Positions 44,080 to 52,454 of a DNA stretch of 64,000 bases are shown here, piece by piece. The first letter of the stretch is position 1. The number at the start of each line of letters is the position of its first letter. The stretch comes from Pseudomonas ekonensis (GTDB taxonomy: Bacteria > Pseudomonadota > Gammaproteobacteria > Pseudomonadales > Pseudomonadaceae), in assembly GCF_019145435.1 (NCBI RefSeq), contig NZ_JAHSTS010000002.1, forward strand, positions 62,001-126,000, written 5' to 3'. A program made the position numbers and the translations under genes. Under the pieces are notes generated by a model, which had not been told where the DNA came from, ran no database searches, and worked only from the letters and a program-made list of their open reading frames with translations.

Positions 44080-44513
44080 GGCAACTCCTGGGCCGCAAGG
44101 CCTGAAGATCTTGATGAAAGACAGAGTCCGCCAGTGGCCGGACGACGCTGGCGCAAGGAAGGATGCCGGAGCAAAGCACGGAAAATACGGCTCGGCTGCA
44201 TCATGCAAATGTCCTCTCCACAGGACGCTCCACGGAGACCGGAGCGCTTCATCGATGAAGCCTGCCGGGCCTGACCCATCCAGAGTCTCGTTTCGAGCGT
44301 TCGCCCCAGGGCACAGCCCTCGAACGAAACGGGCGCCGTCGAAACCGTTGCCGGGCGCCTTGATTGCTCAGTTAAGCAAGGGCCGGCAGGAACGCAAGGC
44401 CCGGCAACCTTTGGCAACACGCAGGCTGTACATCCATACAGACAAAAGTTGCCCATCCGCGCAACTCCAGCCATTCTGTGCGCCTCTTCGGACTTACATC
44501 GACGACGGTTTCC
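44080..44513. other. Divergent intergenic region upstream of phosphatase and topB
   Basis: About 430 bp without a supported ORF in either direction, expected to hold promoters for both flanking genes. Small ORF-like stretches exist but lack ribosome sites and show no codon bias. No repeat or hairpin of note. Confidence 0.5.
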
Positions 44514-46460
44514 ATGCGGCTGTACCTCTGCGAAAAACCTTCCCAGGCGAAAGACATCGCCGCCGTGCTGGGCGCCAAGCGCCGGGGCGACGGCTGCTGG
44601 CTGGGAACCGGCGTCACGGTGACCTGGTGCATCGGCCACCTGCTGGAGACCGCGCCGCCGGACGCCTACGACGCCCGCTACAAGCGCTGGGTGCTGGCGG
44701 ATCTGCCGATCATCCCCGACCGCTGGAAAATGACCGTCAAGCCGCGCACCGCCAGCCAGTACAAGGCGGTGAAGCGCCTGCTCGGCGAGGCCAGCGAACT
44801 GGTCATCGCCACCGACGCCGACCGCGAGGGCGAAATGATCGCCCGCGAACTGGTGGAGCATTGTCGCTACCGCGGGCCGATCCGCCGCCTGTGGCTGTCG
44901 GCCCTGGACGAAGCCTCGATCCGCAAGGCCCTGGCCGCGCTCAAGCCGGGGGCCGAGACCTTCAGCCTCTACCACTCGGCGCTGGGCCGCTCGCGGGCCG
45001 ACTGGCTGATCGGCATGAACATGAGCCGTCTGTTCACCCTGCTAGGCCGCCAATCGGGCTATCAGGGCGTGCTGCCGGTGGGCCGGGTGCAGACGCCGAC
45101 CCTGCGCCTGGTGGTGGACCGCGACCGCAGCATCGCGGACTTCGTGCCGGTGCCCTACTGGGCCATCGACGTGCAGCTGCTGCACGGTGGCCTGCCGTTC
45201 ACCGCCCAGTGGCGCGCACCGTCCGATGCCTGCGACGACCAGGACCGCTGCCTGAACCAGGCGCTGGCGCAGCAGGCGGCCGACGCGATCCGCAGCGCCG
45301 CCAGCGCCCGGGTGGTGAAGCTGCGCACCGAACGCCTGCGGGAAGTGGCGCCCCTGCCCTTCGACCTGGGCACCTTGCAGGAGGTCTGCTCGAAGAAGCT
45401 CGGCCTCGGTGCCCAGGAGACCCTCGACGTCGCCCAGGCCCTCTACGAAACCTACAAGGTCATCACCTACCCGCGCAGCGACTGCGGCTACCTGCCCCTG
45501 AGCCAGCACGCCGAGGCCCCGGGGATCCTGGCGGCGCTGCGTCAGGCCGACCCGAGCCTTGAAGCCCTGCATGGCCACCTGCAGCCGCAACGCCGCTCCC
45601 GCGCCTGGAACGACGCCAAGGTCAGCGCCCACCACGGCATCATCCCCACCGCCGCCGCGAAAAACCTCGAGCGGCTCACCGGCAAGCACCGCGCGGTGTA
45701 CACCCTGATCCGCGCACGGTATCTGGCGCAGTTCCTCCCCGACCACGAATACGACCGCACCCAGGCGGATTTCGATTGCGCCGGCCAGGCCTTGCGCGCC
45801 GTCGGCAAACAGATCGTCGAGCCCGGCTGGAAACGCGCCTTGCCCGAAGCGTTGGCGGCAGCCAAAGGGCGCGAGGCACCGGCACCGCAAACCTTGCCGA
45901 CACTCAGCCAGGGTGACGACTGCACGGTGGCGGACGTGAAGCTCAAGGACCTGTGGACCCAGCCGCCCAAGCCCTACACCGAAGGCGACCTGATCAAGGC
46001 CATGAAGAACGTCGCCAAACTGGTGGAGGATCCGCTGCTCAAGCAGAAACTCAAGGACACCACCGGCATCGGCACCGAAGCCACCCGCGCCTCGATCATC
46101 CAGGGCCTGCTGGACCGCGGTTACCTGGTGAAGAACGGCAAGGCGCTATCGGCGACGCCGGCGGCGTTCAGCCTGATCGACGCCGTGCCGCGTGCCATCG
46201 CCGACCCCGGCACCACGGCGATCTGGGAACAGGCGCTGGACATGGTGCAGGGCGGCGAGATGAGCCTGGAAGAGTTCGTCACCAAACAGGCCGCCTGGAT
46301 GAGCAAGCAGGTCACCCGCTGTGCCGGCCTGAACCTGACCATCAGCGGCCCGCCGCCGACCGGCAAGGCCGCCGCGCCGTGGAAGAAAAAACGCAAGGGC
46401 AGCGGACGCAAAGCCGCCGGTGCAGGAAGACGCACGACAAAAGCGGCCGCCAAACCGTAA
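44514..46460 (+). CDS. topB: DNA topoisomerase III
   Basis: A 648-residue type IA topoisomerase. The TOPRIM domain at the N-terminus (MRLYLCEKPSQAKDIAAVLG, ELVIATDADREGEMIARELV) is followed by the gate domain with catalytic Tyr in YKVITYPRSDCGYLP and DTTGIGTEATRASIIQGLL, and a Lys/Arg-rich tail (KKKRKGSGRKAAGAGRRTTK). It relaxes or decatenates single-stranded or hemicatenated DNA during replication and recombination. The ATG at 44514 matches TopB N-termini; an upstream in-frame start at 44478 adds a non-homologous 12 residues. Confidence 0.93.
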   Translation: MRLYLCEKPSQAKDIAAVLGAKRRGDGCWLGTGVTVTWCIGHLLETAPPDAYDARYKRWVLADLPIIPDRWKMTVKPRTASQYKAVKRLLGEASELVIATDADREGEMIARELVEHCRYRGPIRRLWLSALDEASIRKALAALKPGAETFSLYHSALGRSRADWLIGMNMSRLFTLLGRQSGYQGVLPVGRVQTPTLRLVVDRDRSIADFVPVPYWAIDVQLLHGGLPFTAQWRAPSDACDDQDRCLNQALAQQAADAIRSAASARVVKLRTERLREVAPLPFDLGTLQEVCSKKLGLGAQETLDVAQALYETYKVITYPRSDCGYLPLSQHAEAPGILAALRQADPSLEALHGHLQPQRRSRAWNDAKVSAHHGIIPTAAAKNLERLTGKHRAVYTLIRARYLAQFLPDHEYDRTQADFDCAGQALRAVGKQIVEPGWKRALPEALAAAKGREAPAPQTLPTLSQGDDCTVADVKLKDLWTQPPKPYTEGDLIKAMKNVAKLVEDPLLKQKLKDTTGIGTEATRASIIQGLLDRGYLVKNGKALSATPAAFSLIDAVPRAIADPGTTAIWEQALDMVQGGEMSLEEFVTKQAAWMSKQVTRCAGLNLTISGPPPTGKAAAPWKKKRKGSGRKAAGAGRRTTKAAAKP

Positions 46461-46504
46461 ACCGCGCACTAGAGTTCCTGTAGCGATCATCAGGAACCCG
46501 CACC

Positions 46505-47008
46505 ATGCCCAGCATTGAACTGCACGCCGCCCATCGCGACGACCACGACACCCTCGAAAGCCTCATGCAGTTCTACCTGTACGACTTCAGTGAATGGCTG
46601 CCGCTGAAGCTCGCCGAACACGGCTACTTCCCCCTCGGGCCGACACTCGAGTACTGGCGCCACCCGGCCACCCGCGCCTTCCTGATCCGGGCGGACGACG
46701 AACTGGCGGGCTTCATCAGCGTGGACGGCAACACGCACCGCAAAGGCGCCGAGCACAATCTCGGTTATCTCTTCGTTTGTCGGCGTTGGCGTGGCCGAGG
46801 CGTCGCGCAGTTTGTCGTCTCTGACCTCTTGAGCCGCGTCCCCGGCCAATGGCAGATTTTCCACATCGACGCCAACCGCCCGGCGCAGCGTTTCTGGGCC
46901 GGGGCGATCCCGGCGCTGAGCGGCGGCGCGTTCACCTGCGAACAACGGGTGATAGACGGCTACCCCTGCACGGTCTACGGCTTCCAAAGCCCCGCATCCA
47001 CGGCCTGA
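46505..47008 (+). CDS. GNAT-family N-acetyltransferase
   Basis: A 167-residue acetyltransferase of the GNAT fold: FLIRADDELAGFISVDGNTH, NLGYLFVCRRWRGRGVAQFV (acetyl-CoA loop RRWRGRG), and IFHIDANRPAQRFWAGAIPA. It transfers acetyl from acetyl-CoA to an unknown amine substrate. It follows topB by 44 bp with CAGGAACCCGCACC before the ATG. Confidence 0.87.
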   Translation: MPSIELHAAHRDDHDTLESLMQFYLYDFSEWLPLKLAEHGYFPLGPTLEYWRHPATRAFLIRADDELAGFISVDGNTHRKGAEHNLGYLFVCRRWRGRGVAQFVVSDLLSRVPGQWQIFHIDANRPAQRFWAGAIPALSGGAFTCEQRVIDGYPCTVYGFQSPASTA

Positions 47009-47054
47009 GCGGCCCTTTTCCTCATTCCAAAACGACTTTGTCCGACAATATGTA

Positions 47055-47345
47055 GTGACCAAAAATAATCACTACAAAACCGTTGACGACGTCGTTCGGC
47101 TTTTGCATGATGCAGACGTCTCCCCGATCGGGAGCACTGGCAACACGCTTGAGCAAGCTCGTCTGACCGCCGAGTTGTTTTTTCCGGATACACGCTGCCC
47201 ACAAGGCAGATTGAAGAAGCTGACCTGGCCTGAACGTCCAGTACAAGGACGGGAAACGCTGGCGAAAATTCTCAAGTCGCTTGTGGCGAACCCTGAAAAA
47301 GTCGTCAAGGAGCCTCCCGGTTTTCGCTGTTTCTCTTCGTTGTGA
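47055..47345 (+). CDS. Hypothetical protein, 96 aa (uncertain)
   Basis: GTG-start ORF reading TKNNHYKTVDDVVRLLHDAD ... EKVVKEPPGFRCFSSL, mainly helical with a DNA-binding-like helical hairpin (TGNTLEQARLTAELFF). GC is lower than in the neighbours. There is no obvious ribosome site before the GTG. An overlapping 142-codon minus-strand ORF has no start signal. It may be a small accessory gene or decayed DNA; not recognised. Confidence 0.45.
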   Translation: MTKNNHYKTVDDVVRLLHDADVSPIGSTGNTLEQARLTAELFFPDTRCPQGRLKKLTWPERPVQGRETLAKILKSLVANPEKVVKEPPGFRCFSSL

Positions 47346-47514
47346 CGCTATTGCGTAGCAGTTATTCAACACGACTACATGCAACAGACGCATGACCCCG
47401 TACTTATCACGGGCGACCGCTGACGTCCTGGTTTCGGTGCCAGGGATCAACTAACCGATGGGCTACCTGTATTAGCGAATCAACTTTGCAAGATCACCAA
47501 ACTGGTCAAGGGGC

Positions 47515-47850
47515 ATGAACATGAATCTGAACAACCAACCTACCATCGAAGAACTGGCTCGTCTTTTCGCAGCGAAGAAAGACACCCACGACAGCCATAT
47601 CCTGTGGATCAGCAAGTCGGGGCAGGTACAGATCGACTGCCTGTCGCCCCACGCCGGTGAAGAAGAGTTCGACAAGAACAACCAGAATCTGCTGGCCCGC
47701 CTGAAGATGTACCGCCGCGGCCAGGGTTATGTCGGCAAAAAGGCCGCCGCCGACAAGGACTTCATCGGCAATGTCCTGCAGACGCTGAAACAGGCCTGGG
47801 ACTCGATGCAGAACCAGACTGAGGCCCGGGTCATCGACCGGCTCTGCTGA
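47515..47850 (+). CDS. Conserved hypothetical protein, 111 aa
   Basis: Starts MNMNLNNQPTIEELARLFAA after CAAGGGGC. It has a helical N-terminus, a beta segment (HILWISKSGQVQIDCLSPHA) and C-terminal helices (FIGNVLQTLKQAWDSMQNQT). Soluble, no signal. Codon usage agrees with the host. Followed by a strong terminator. Function unknown. Confidence 0.7.
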   Translation: MNMNLNNQPTIEELARLFAAKKDTHDSHILWISKSGQVQIDCLSPHAGEEEFDKNNQNLLARLKMYRRGQGYVGKKAAADKDFIGNVLQTLKQAWDSMQNQTEARVIDRLC

Positions 47851-47867
47851 TCGACGAACGCCATGAA

Positions 47868-47901
47868 AAACCGCTCCCCTTCAAGGGAGCGGTTTTTTTT
47901 C
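47868..47901. terminator. Bidirectional rho-independent terminator
   Basis: Perfect stem AACCGCTCCCCTT..AAGGGAGCGGTT followed by a run of T on the plus strand and preceded by AAAAACC-type bases for the minus strand. It sits between the convergent 111-residue gene and the MBL lipoprotein gene; the T-run overlaps the end of the latter. Confidence 0.88.
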
Positions 47902-48942
47902 GGGCGCCGGAAAGCGCACCTCGGACAGCGGCGCCGGCAGGACGACCGGCACCTGCGGGCCGACCGTGGTCTGCACCACCCGGATCATCGAGCGCACATC
48001 CTGTCCGGCCAGCAGTCTCGGCTCACGGGGATCGCTGCCGAAGAAGTTTTCCCAATGACCGATCAACACCATCCGCGGCCGGTGCCGCTCCAGCACCCGC
48101 TGCGGATAGTGGCGTACCTGTTTCCACGATGAGGCGCAGAGTATTTCGACATCGACGCCCTTGCCGTCGGCCAGCGCCGGCATGTATCCGAACGGCGGCG
48201 TGGCCGCCGAATCCTGATAGTGGATGCGGTAGACCGTGTTCTTTGCGGTGTCGTCCATCAGGTCGATGATCCAGGCCAGGCTCTGGCCGGGCTTCCACCG
48301 CCACAGCGACAGCTCGGGTTTCGTCAGGTCGGTGTGATAGTCGCCGGGGATCAGGTTAAGGCCGGCGACATGGCCGGCGTGCTCGCTCTGGATCGGCATC
48401 ACCCGGATGCGGCCGCTCGGGGACGGGAACCACTGCCCCTCTTTCATCAATGGGCCGGGCTCGCCGAAGCCTTTCAGTTTCGCCATGACGTCTTGAACAT
48501 CGACGACGGGAAACCGCTTCAGCTCATCGAACCCCTGGAGGATATGCTTGACCGTCGCCGAGCCGTAGATCGTCGCCCGGGGCGTGTACTTGCGGACGAT
48601 GATCGGCACGTCCAGCAGATGATCGTAATGGCCATGCCCCACCAGCAGCATCCGCACGTCAGCGGCGTCGGGCACTTCACGCATGGCGTCATCGATCTTG
48701 CGCTCGTTGGCCAGCACCAGCGGCGAAGGCACGCCGCGCAGGCCGAACAAGCCGGGGTTGCTGAACGACGGCGCCAGCATCAGGCTCTCGCCCTTCCAGT
48801 GCAGCAGCCACCCGCCGACGCCGAGGAACTGGATCTTCGGCCCGGCAAGAGCATGATCGTCGGAGACCCGAAGGTTCTGGTCCAGCGGATCCCGGGTGCA
48901 GCCCGTCAACACCATCAGCACGATCAGCAGAATCACCGGCAT
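47881..48942 (-). CDS. MBL-fold metallohydrolase lipoprotein
   Basis: A 353-residue metallo-beta-lactamase-fold protein with a lipoprotein signal (MPVILLIVLMVLTGCTRD, lipobox Cys). The metal motif is GHGHYDHLLD, with later ligands in MPIQSEHAGHV and LIGHWENFF. The fold suggests hydrolysis of an ester, phosphoester or lactone at the membrane; the domain resembles the RomA/UlaG group. The start at 48942 has a GAGG site and gives a proper signal; an ATG nine codons upstream is possible. Its 3' end overlaps the terminator hairpin. Confidence 0.83.
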   Translation of the reverse strand: MPVILLIVLMVLTGCTRDPLDQNLRVSDDHALAGPKIQFLGVGGWLLHWKGESLMLAPSFSNPGLFGLRGVPSPLVLANERKIDDAMREVPDAADVRMLLVGHGHYDHLLDVPIIVRKYTPRATIYGSATVKHILQGFDELKRFPVVDVQDVMAKLKGFGEPGPLMKEGQWFPSPSGRIRVMPIQSEHAGHVAGLNLIPGDYHTDLTKPELSLWRWKPGQSLAWIIDLMDDTAKNTVYRIHYQDSAATPPFGYMPALADGKGVDVEILCASSWKQVRHYPQRVLERHRPRMVLIGHWENFFGSDPREPRLLAGQDVRSMIRVVQTTVGPQVPVVLPAPLSEVRFPAPEKKPLP

Positions 48943-48987
48943 CGCTGCATTCCTCTGTAGGCTGCCCAAAGCCTAGCGGAGGAAGGC

Positions 48988-49875
48988 TCAGGCGTCAGGC
49001 GTTCCCAGCAGCAGGTTCATGAACGCCACCGACGCGGCGCTGTGGTAGTTGTTGCGGCGGCGCAACACCGCCGCTCCGCGCTGCGGCGCCTCGCCTTCGG
49101 CGCGGACCTTGTGCAGCCCCCGATCCAGGGTCGCGATGGCTTCCGGCAGCATGGTCGCCATCGGCGCGTGGCGTATCACTTCCAGCAGCGTGCTCACGGA
49201 GTTGACCTCGATCTGCACCCGGGGCGTGATGCCCTGCCGACGAAAGTACTCGTCGGTCGACTGGCGCGTGATGAACCCCGGCGCCAGCAAGGCGAATTCC
49301 AGCTGCGCCACCTCGTCCGGGCTCAACGGCGACTCACGCCCGTACAGCGGATGGCCGCGCCCGACCATGATCCCCAACGTCTCGACGAATGCGGGAAGGC
49401 ACTCGATGTCGGGATGGCGCGCCGGCGCGAAGGCGATTGCGATGTCCAGCGAGTCGTCCGACAGCCCCGCCTCGATGTCGTCCATCGACAACTCGAAGAT
49501 CTCCAGGTGAATGCCGGGAAACCGCGCCGCGAAATCCCGCACCAACGGCCCCACCAGGTACGCCATGAACGTCGGGGTCATGGCCAGGCGCAAGGTGCCC
49601 CGGGTCAGGTCTTTCACGTCATGCAGCGCCCGTTTGCCCGCCTCCAGTTCCACCAGCACCCGCCGCGCGCATTCGATGTAGGCCAGGCCGGCGTCGGTGG
49701 GGCGGACCGTGCGCGAGGTGCGGTCGAACAGCGTCACGCCGAGGCTGTCCTCCAGTTGGCGGATCTGTTGCGACAGGGTCGGCTGCGACACGTGCAGCGC
49801 CTCCGCCGCGCGGGTGAAGCCGCCGTGGTCGGCCACGGCCAGCAGGTAACGCAGATGTCGCAGCAGCATGGGCAT
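48988..49875 (-). CDS. cynR: LysR-family regulator of cyanate genes
   Basis: A 295-residue LysR regulator with strong resemblance to Cyn[61 protein letters not shown]. It is divergent from cynS with about 110 bp between and probably activates the cyn genes when cyanate is bound by its C-terminal domain. Start codons at 49875 and 49869 are both possible; the shorter form ([10 protein letters not shown]) matches known CynR N-termini. Confidence 0.87.
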   Translation of the reverse strand: MPMLLRHLRYLLAVADHGGFTRAAEALHVSQPTLSQQIRQLEDSLGVTLFDRTSRTVRPTDAGLAYIECARRVLVELEAGKRALHDVKDLTRGTLRLAMTPTFMAYLVGPLVRDFAARFPGIHLEIFELSMDDIEAGLSDDSLDIAIAFAPARHPDIECLPAFVETLGIMVGRGHPLYGRESPLSPDEVAQLEFALLAPGFITRQSTDEYFRRQGITPRVQIEVNSVSTLLEVIRHAPMATMLPEAIATLDRGLHKVRAEGEAPQRGAAVLRRRNNYHSAASVAFMNLLLGTPDA

Positions 49876-49986
49876 TCCATCTATAGGCAGGACTTATGCC
49901 GAGCATTGTATATCGGTCTTGGACGCTATGGATCGGTCGGCGCAAGATCACTTCCACACCAAGCCAACCCCGAAAGGAGTGACACC

Positions 49987-50454
49987 ATGCAACAGTCCCA
50001 CGCCTACAACGACACCCGCCTGGCCCTGACCACCCGCGTCCTGGACGCCAAGGCCCGCAAAGACCTGTCGTGGCAGGACCTGGCCGACGACACCGGCCTG
50101 AGCCTGGCCTACGTCACCGCCGCCCTGCTCGGCCAGCACCCGCTGCCGGCAGCCGCCGCACAGACCGTCGGCGACAAGCTGGAGCTGGACGCCGCCGACG
50201 TCGCCGCCCTGCAGATCATCCCGCTGCGCGGCAGCCTGAGCGGCGTGCCGACCGACCCGACCATCTACCGCTTCTACGAGATGATCCAGATCTACGGCAC
50301 CACCCTCAAAGCCCTGGTCCACGAGCAGTTCGGCGACGGCATCATCAGCGCGATCAACTTCAAGCTCGACATCAAGAAAGTCGAAGACCCTGAAGGCGGC
50401 TCCCGCGCCGTGGTCACCCTCGACGGCAAGTTCCTGCCGCTGCGTCCGTTCTGA
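49987..50454 (+). CDS. cynS: Cyanate hydratase (cyanase)
   Basis: A 155-residue cyanase, which converts cyanate plus bicarbonate to ammonia and two CO2. The N-terminal helical domain ([20 protein letters not shown]) is followed by the catalytic domain with [11 protein letters not shown] (R95 and E98, equivalent to the known catalytic Arg and Glu) and the Ser of GIISAINF. Length matches the family. It is preceded by GAAAGGAGTGACACC and leads an operon with a DUF2790 gene and carbonic anhydrase. Confidence 0.95.
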   Translation: MQQSHAYNDTRLALTTRVLDAKARKDLSWQDLADDTGLSLAYVTAALLGQHPLPAAAAQTVGDKLELDAADVAALQIIPLRGSLSGVPTDPTIYRFYEMIQIYGTTLKALVHEQFGDGIISAINFKLDIKKVEDPEGGSRAVVTLDGKFLPLRPF

Positions 50455-50537
50455 TCCACCCGGCCCGCACCCGGCGTGCGGGCCTCCCTGACCCCCGATG
50501 GCCGACACCGTCACACCACTTGTCTGGAGGCTGCCCC

Positions 50538-50786
50538 ATGCAAAAGATTCCGCTGCTCCTCGCCCTGCTCGCCGGCCTTGCCGCCCAGGCCCAGGCCCAG
50601 GCCCAGGCCGATGAAGAAGCCGTCGCCTACCGCTACGGCATGACGCTGGACATCGCCCAGGTCGTGAGCGTCACCCCGGTCGCGGACATCTGCGGCGTGG
50701 TGCCCGTCGAGATGACCTATCTCGATTCCCACGGCGAAAGACACATCCTTCAATACAGCGAATTCGGCACCGGCTGCTCGAACTGA
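50538..50786 (+). CDS. DUF2790-family periplasmic protein within the cyn operon
   Basis: An 82-residue exported protein: signal MQKIPLLLALLAGLAAQAQAQ (with a run of AQ repeats at the cleavage region), then the DUF2790 domain YGMTLDIAQVVSVTPVADIC, VEMTYLDSHGERHILQYSEF with two cysteines that could form a disulfide. It lies between cynS and cynT on the same strand with 83- and 12-bp gaps, a non-standard insertion in a cyn operon. A paralogue leads the two-component system at 58910-59167. Function unknown. Confidence 0.75.
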   Translation: MQKIPLLLALLAGLAAQAQAQAQADEEAVAYRYGMTLDIAQVVSVTPVADICGVVPVEMTYLDSHGERHILQYSEFGTGCSN

Positions 50787-50798
50787 GAGGACGACACC

Positions 50799-51458
50799 AT
50801 GAAAAACCTGATCGAAGGCTTCCTGAAATTCCAGAGCGAAGCGTTTCCGCAGCGCACCGAACTGTTCAAGCACCTGGCCACCACCCAACAGCCCGGCACG
50901 CTGTTCATCACCTGCTCCGACAGCCGCGTGGTGCCGGAACTGCTGACCCAGCAAGAGCCCGGCGAGCTGTTCGTGATCCGCAACGCCGGCAACATCGTGC
51001 CCTCCTACAGCCCCCATCCGGGCGGGGTATCGGCGACGGTGGAGTATGCGGTGGCCGTGCTCGGCGTCACCGACATCGTCATCTGCGGCCACTCCGACTG
51101 CGGCGCGATGACCGCCATCGCCCGATGCAAATGCATGGATCACCTGCCCGCCGTCAGCGGCTGGCTGCAGCACGCCGAGTCGGCGAAGGTGGTCAACGAG
51201 TCCCGGCCCCATGCCGATGACGCGGCGAAACTGAGTTCGATGGTGCGGGAAAACGTGATCGCGCAACTGGCGAACATCCAGACCCACCCCAGCGTGCGCC
51301 TGGCCCAGGAGAAAGGCCTGCTCAACCTGCACGGCTGGGTGTACGACATCGAGACCGGCTCCGTCGACGCCCTCGGCAGCGACCGCCGCACGTTCGTCTC
51401 GCTGGCCGGGCACCCGGCCACCTGCGCGATACCGGCCACGTCCGCCGAAGCCGCCTGA
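50799..51458 (+). CDS. cynT: Beta-carbonic anhydrase of the cyanate operon
   Basis: A 219-residue beta-class carbonic anhydrase with zinc ligands C39 and D41 in [10 protein letters not shown] and the His/Cys pair in [10 protein letters not shown]. It interconverts CO2 and bicarbonate and supplies the bicarbonate that cyanase consumes. It follows the DUF2790 gene by 12 bp, with GAGAGGACGACACC before the ATG. A terminator follows. Confidence 0.93.
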   Translation: MKNLIEGFLKFQSEAFPQRTELFKHLATTQQPGTLFITCSDSRVVPELLTQQEPGELFVIRNAGNIVPSYSPHPGGVSATVEYAVAVLGVTDIVICGHSDCGAMTAIARCKCMDHLPAVSGWLQHAESAKVVNESRPHADDAAKLSSMVRENVIAQLANIQTHPSVRLAQEKGLLNLHGWVYDIETGSVDALGSDRRTFVSLAGHPATCAIPATSAEAA

Positions 51459-51463
51459 ACCCG

Positions 51464-51486
51464 ACGCCCCGAACCTTTCGGGGCGT
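51464..51486 (+). terminator. Terminator after the cyn operon
   Basis: Stem ACGCCCCGAA / TTCGGGGCGT with a CCT loop, then TCGGTTTG. A modest T-run, but the position immediately after the cynT stop is right. Confidence 0.75.
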
Positions 51487-51492
51487 TCGGTT

Positions 51493-51570
51493 TGTATCGT
51501 TCTGTAGCCTGCGCAGCGCCAGACACAGTTCAACGCATCCACGGCAGGAGCCCGACACATCGCCGATACA
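51493..51570. promoter_or_regulatory. 78-bp element with TGTATCG...CGATACA ends, upstream of alpha/beta hydrolase gene
   Basis: Begins TGTATCGTTCTGTAGCC and ends CGACACATCGCCGATACA, 59 bp before the hydrolase start. An element of identical length lies at 55210-55287 before the HvfA-like gene. The ends are mutually inverted (TGTATCG / CGATACA), and CAGACACA occurs in the same place in both. It is probably a binding region for a regulator encoded elsewhere; no known consensus was matched. Confidence 0.6.
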
Positions 51571-51629
51571 GCCGGCGCCTCCAATAGGCCCCGACGCGGT
51601 ATCCCTCCTCCCGACACAAGGAACACACG

Positions 51630-52406
51630 ATGAACAAGTGGTTTGCAGGACTTGCCCTCACCGCCGCCATGGCCGGCGCCGCCTCGGCCATGGCGGCCGA
51701 CGCCAAGCCCACCGTCGTGCTGGTGCACGGCGCCTTCGCCGACTCCAGCAGCTGGAACGGCGTGGTGAAGATTCTGGAAAAGGACGGATACCCGGTGGTG
51801 GCCGCCGCCAACCCGCTGCGCTCCGTCAAGGGCGACGCGCAATCGGTGGCCGACGTGCTGGCCGGGATCAAGTCGCCGGTGGTGCTGGTCGGCCACTCCT
51901 ACGGAGGACCTGTGATCAGCGCGGCGGCCTACGGCAGCGCCAACGTCAAGGCACTGGTCTACGTCGCCGCGTTTGCCCCTGAGGCGGGCGAGACCGTGGC
52001 CGGGCTGGCCGGTCGTTTCCCCGGCAGCACCCTCGGCCCGACCCTCGCCCCGCCCGTGGCCTTGAAGGACGGCGGCAAGGACCTGTACATCCAGCAGGCC
52101 AGGTTCCACGACCAGTTCGCCGCCGACGTGCCGAACGCCGACGCGAAACTGATGGCCGCGACCCAGCGCCCGATCACCGAAGCGGCGCTGAACGAGGCGT
52201 CGGGCGAGCCGGCGTGGAAGTCGATCCCGTCGTGGTTCGTGTACGGCGACCAGGACAAGAACATCCCGCCCCAGGCGCTGGCGTTCATGGCCGAACGGGC
52301 CCACGCCCGGCAAACCGTGGTGGTCAAGGGCGCGTCCCATGTGGTGATGGTGTCGAACCCGAAAACCGTGGCCAGCCTGATCGAAGCGGCCGCCACCGCG
52401 AAGTGA
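51630..52406 (+). CDS. Exported alpha/beta-hydrolase
   Basis: A 258-residue alpha/beta-hydrolase with a Sec signal peptide (MNKWFAGLALTAAMAGAASAMAA). The oxyanion strand is KPTVVLVHGAFADSSSWNGV, the nucleophile Ser lies in VLVGHSYGGPVI, the Asp in VYGDQDKNIPP and the His in VKGASHVVMV. The fold suggests esterase, lactonase or a related enzyme acting in the periplasm; substrate unknown. Its promoter carries a 78-bp element shared with the HvfA-like gene, so it may respond to the same signal. A strong terminator follows. Confidence 0.85.
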   Translation: MNKWFAGLALTAAMAGAASAMAADAKPTVVLVHGAFADSSSWNGVVKILEKDGYPVVAAANPLRSVKGDAQSVADVLAGIKSPVVLVGHSYGGPVISAAAYGSANVKALVYVAAFAPEAGETVAGLAGRFPGSTLGPTLAPPVALKDGGKDLYIQQARFHDQFAADVPNADAKLMAATQRPITEAALNEASGEPAWKSIPSWFVYGDQDKNIPPQALAFMAERAHARQTVVVKGASHVVMVSNPKTVASLIEAAATAK

Positions 52407-52411
52407 AACGC

Positions 52412-52448
52412 AAGGGCCGCGCCCGTCATCCCGACGGGCGCGGCCCTT
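52412..52448. terminator. Strong hairpin between convergent genes
   Basis: Long perfect stem AAGGGCCGCGCCCGTC / GACGGGCGCGGCCCTT with a small loop, between the alpha/beta-hydrolase and the ProA-like dehydrogenase stops. Likely a bidirectional terminator. Confidence 0.85.
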
Positions 52449-52454
52449 TGCCGT

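Noticed and set aside
47022..47450. A 142-codon minus-strand ORF overlapping the 96-residue plus-strand gene
   Set aside because: No ribosome site or recognisable domains; neither strand is certain, but the plus-strand reading looks more protein-like.
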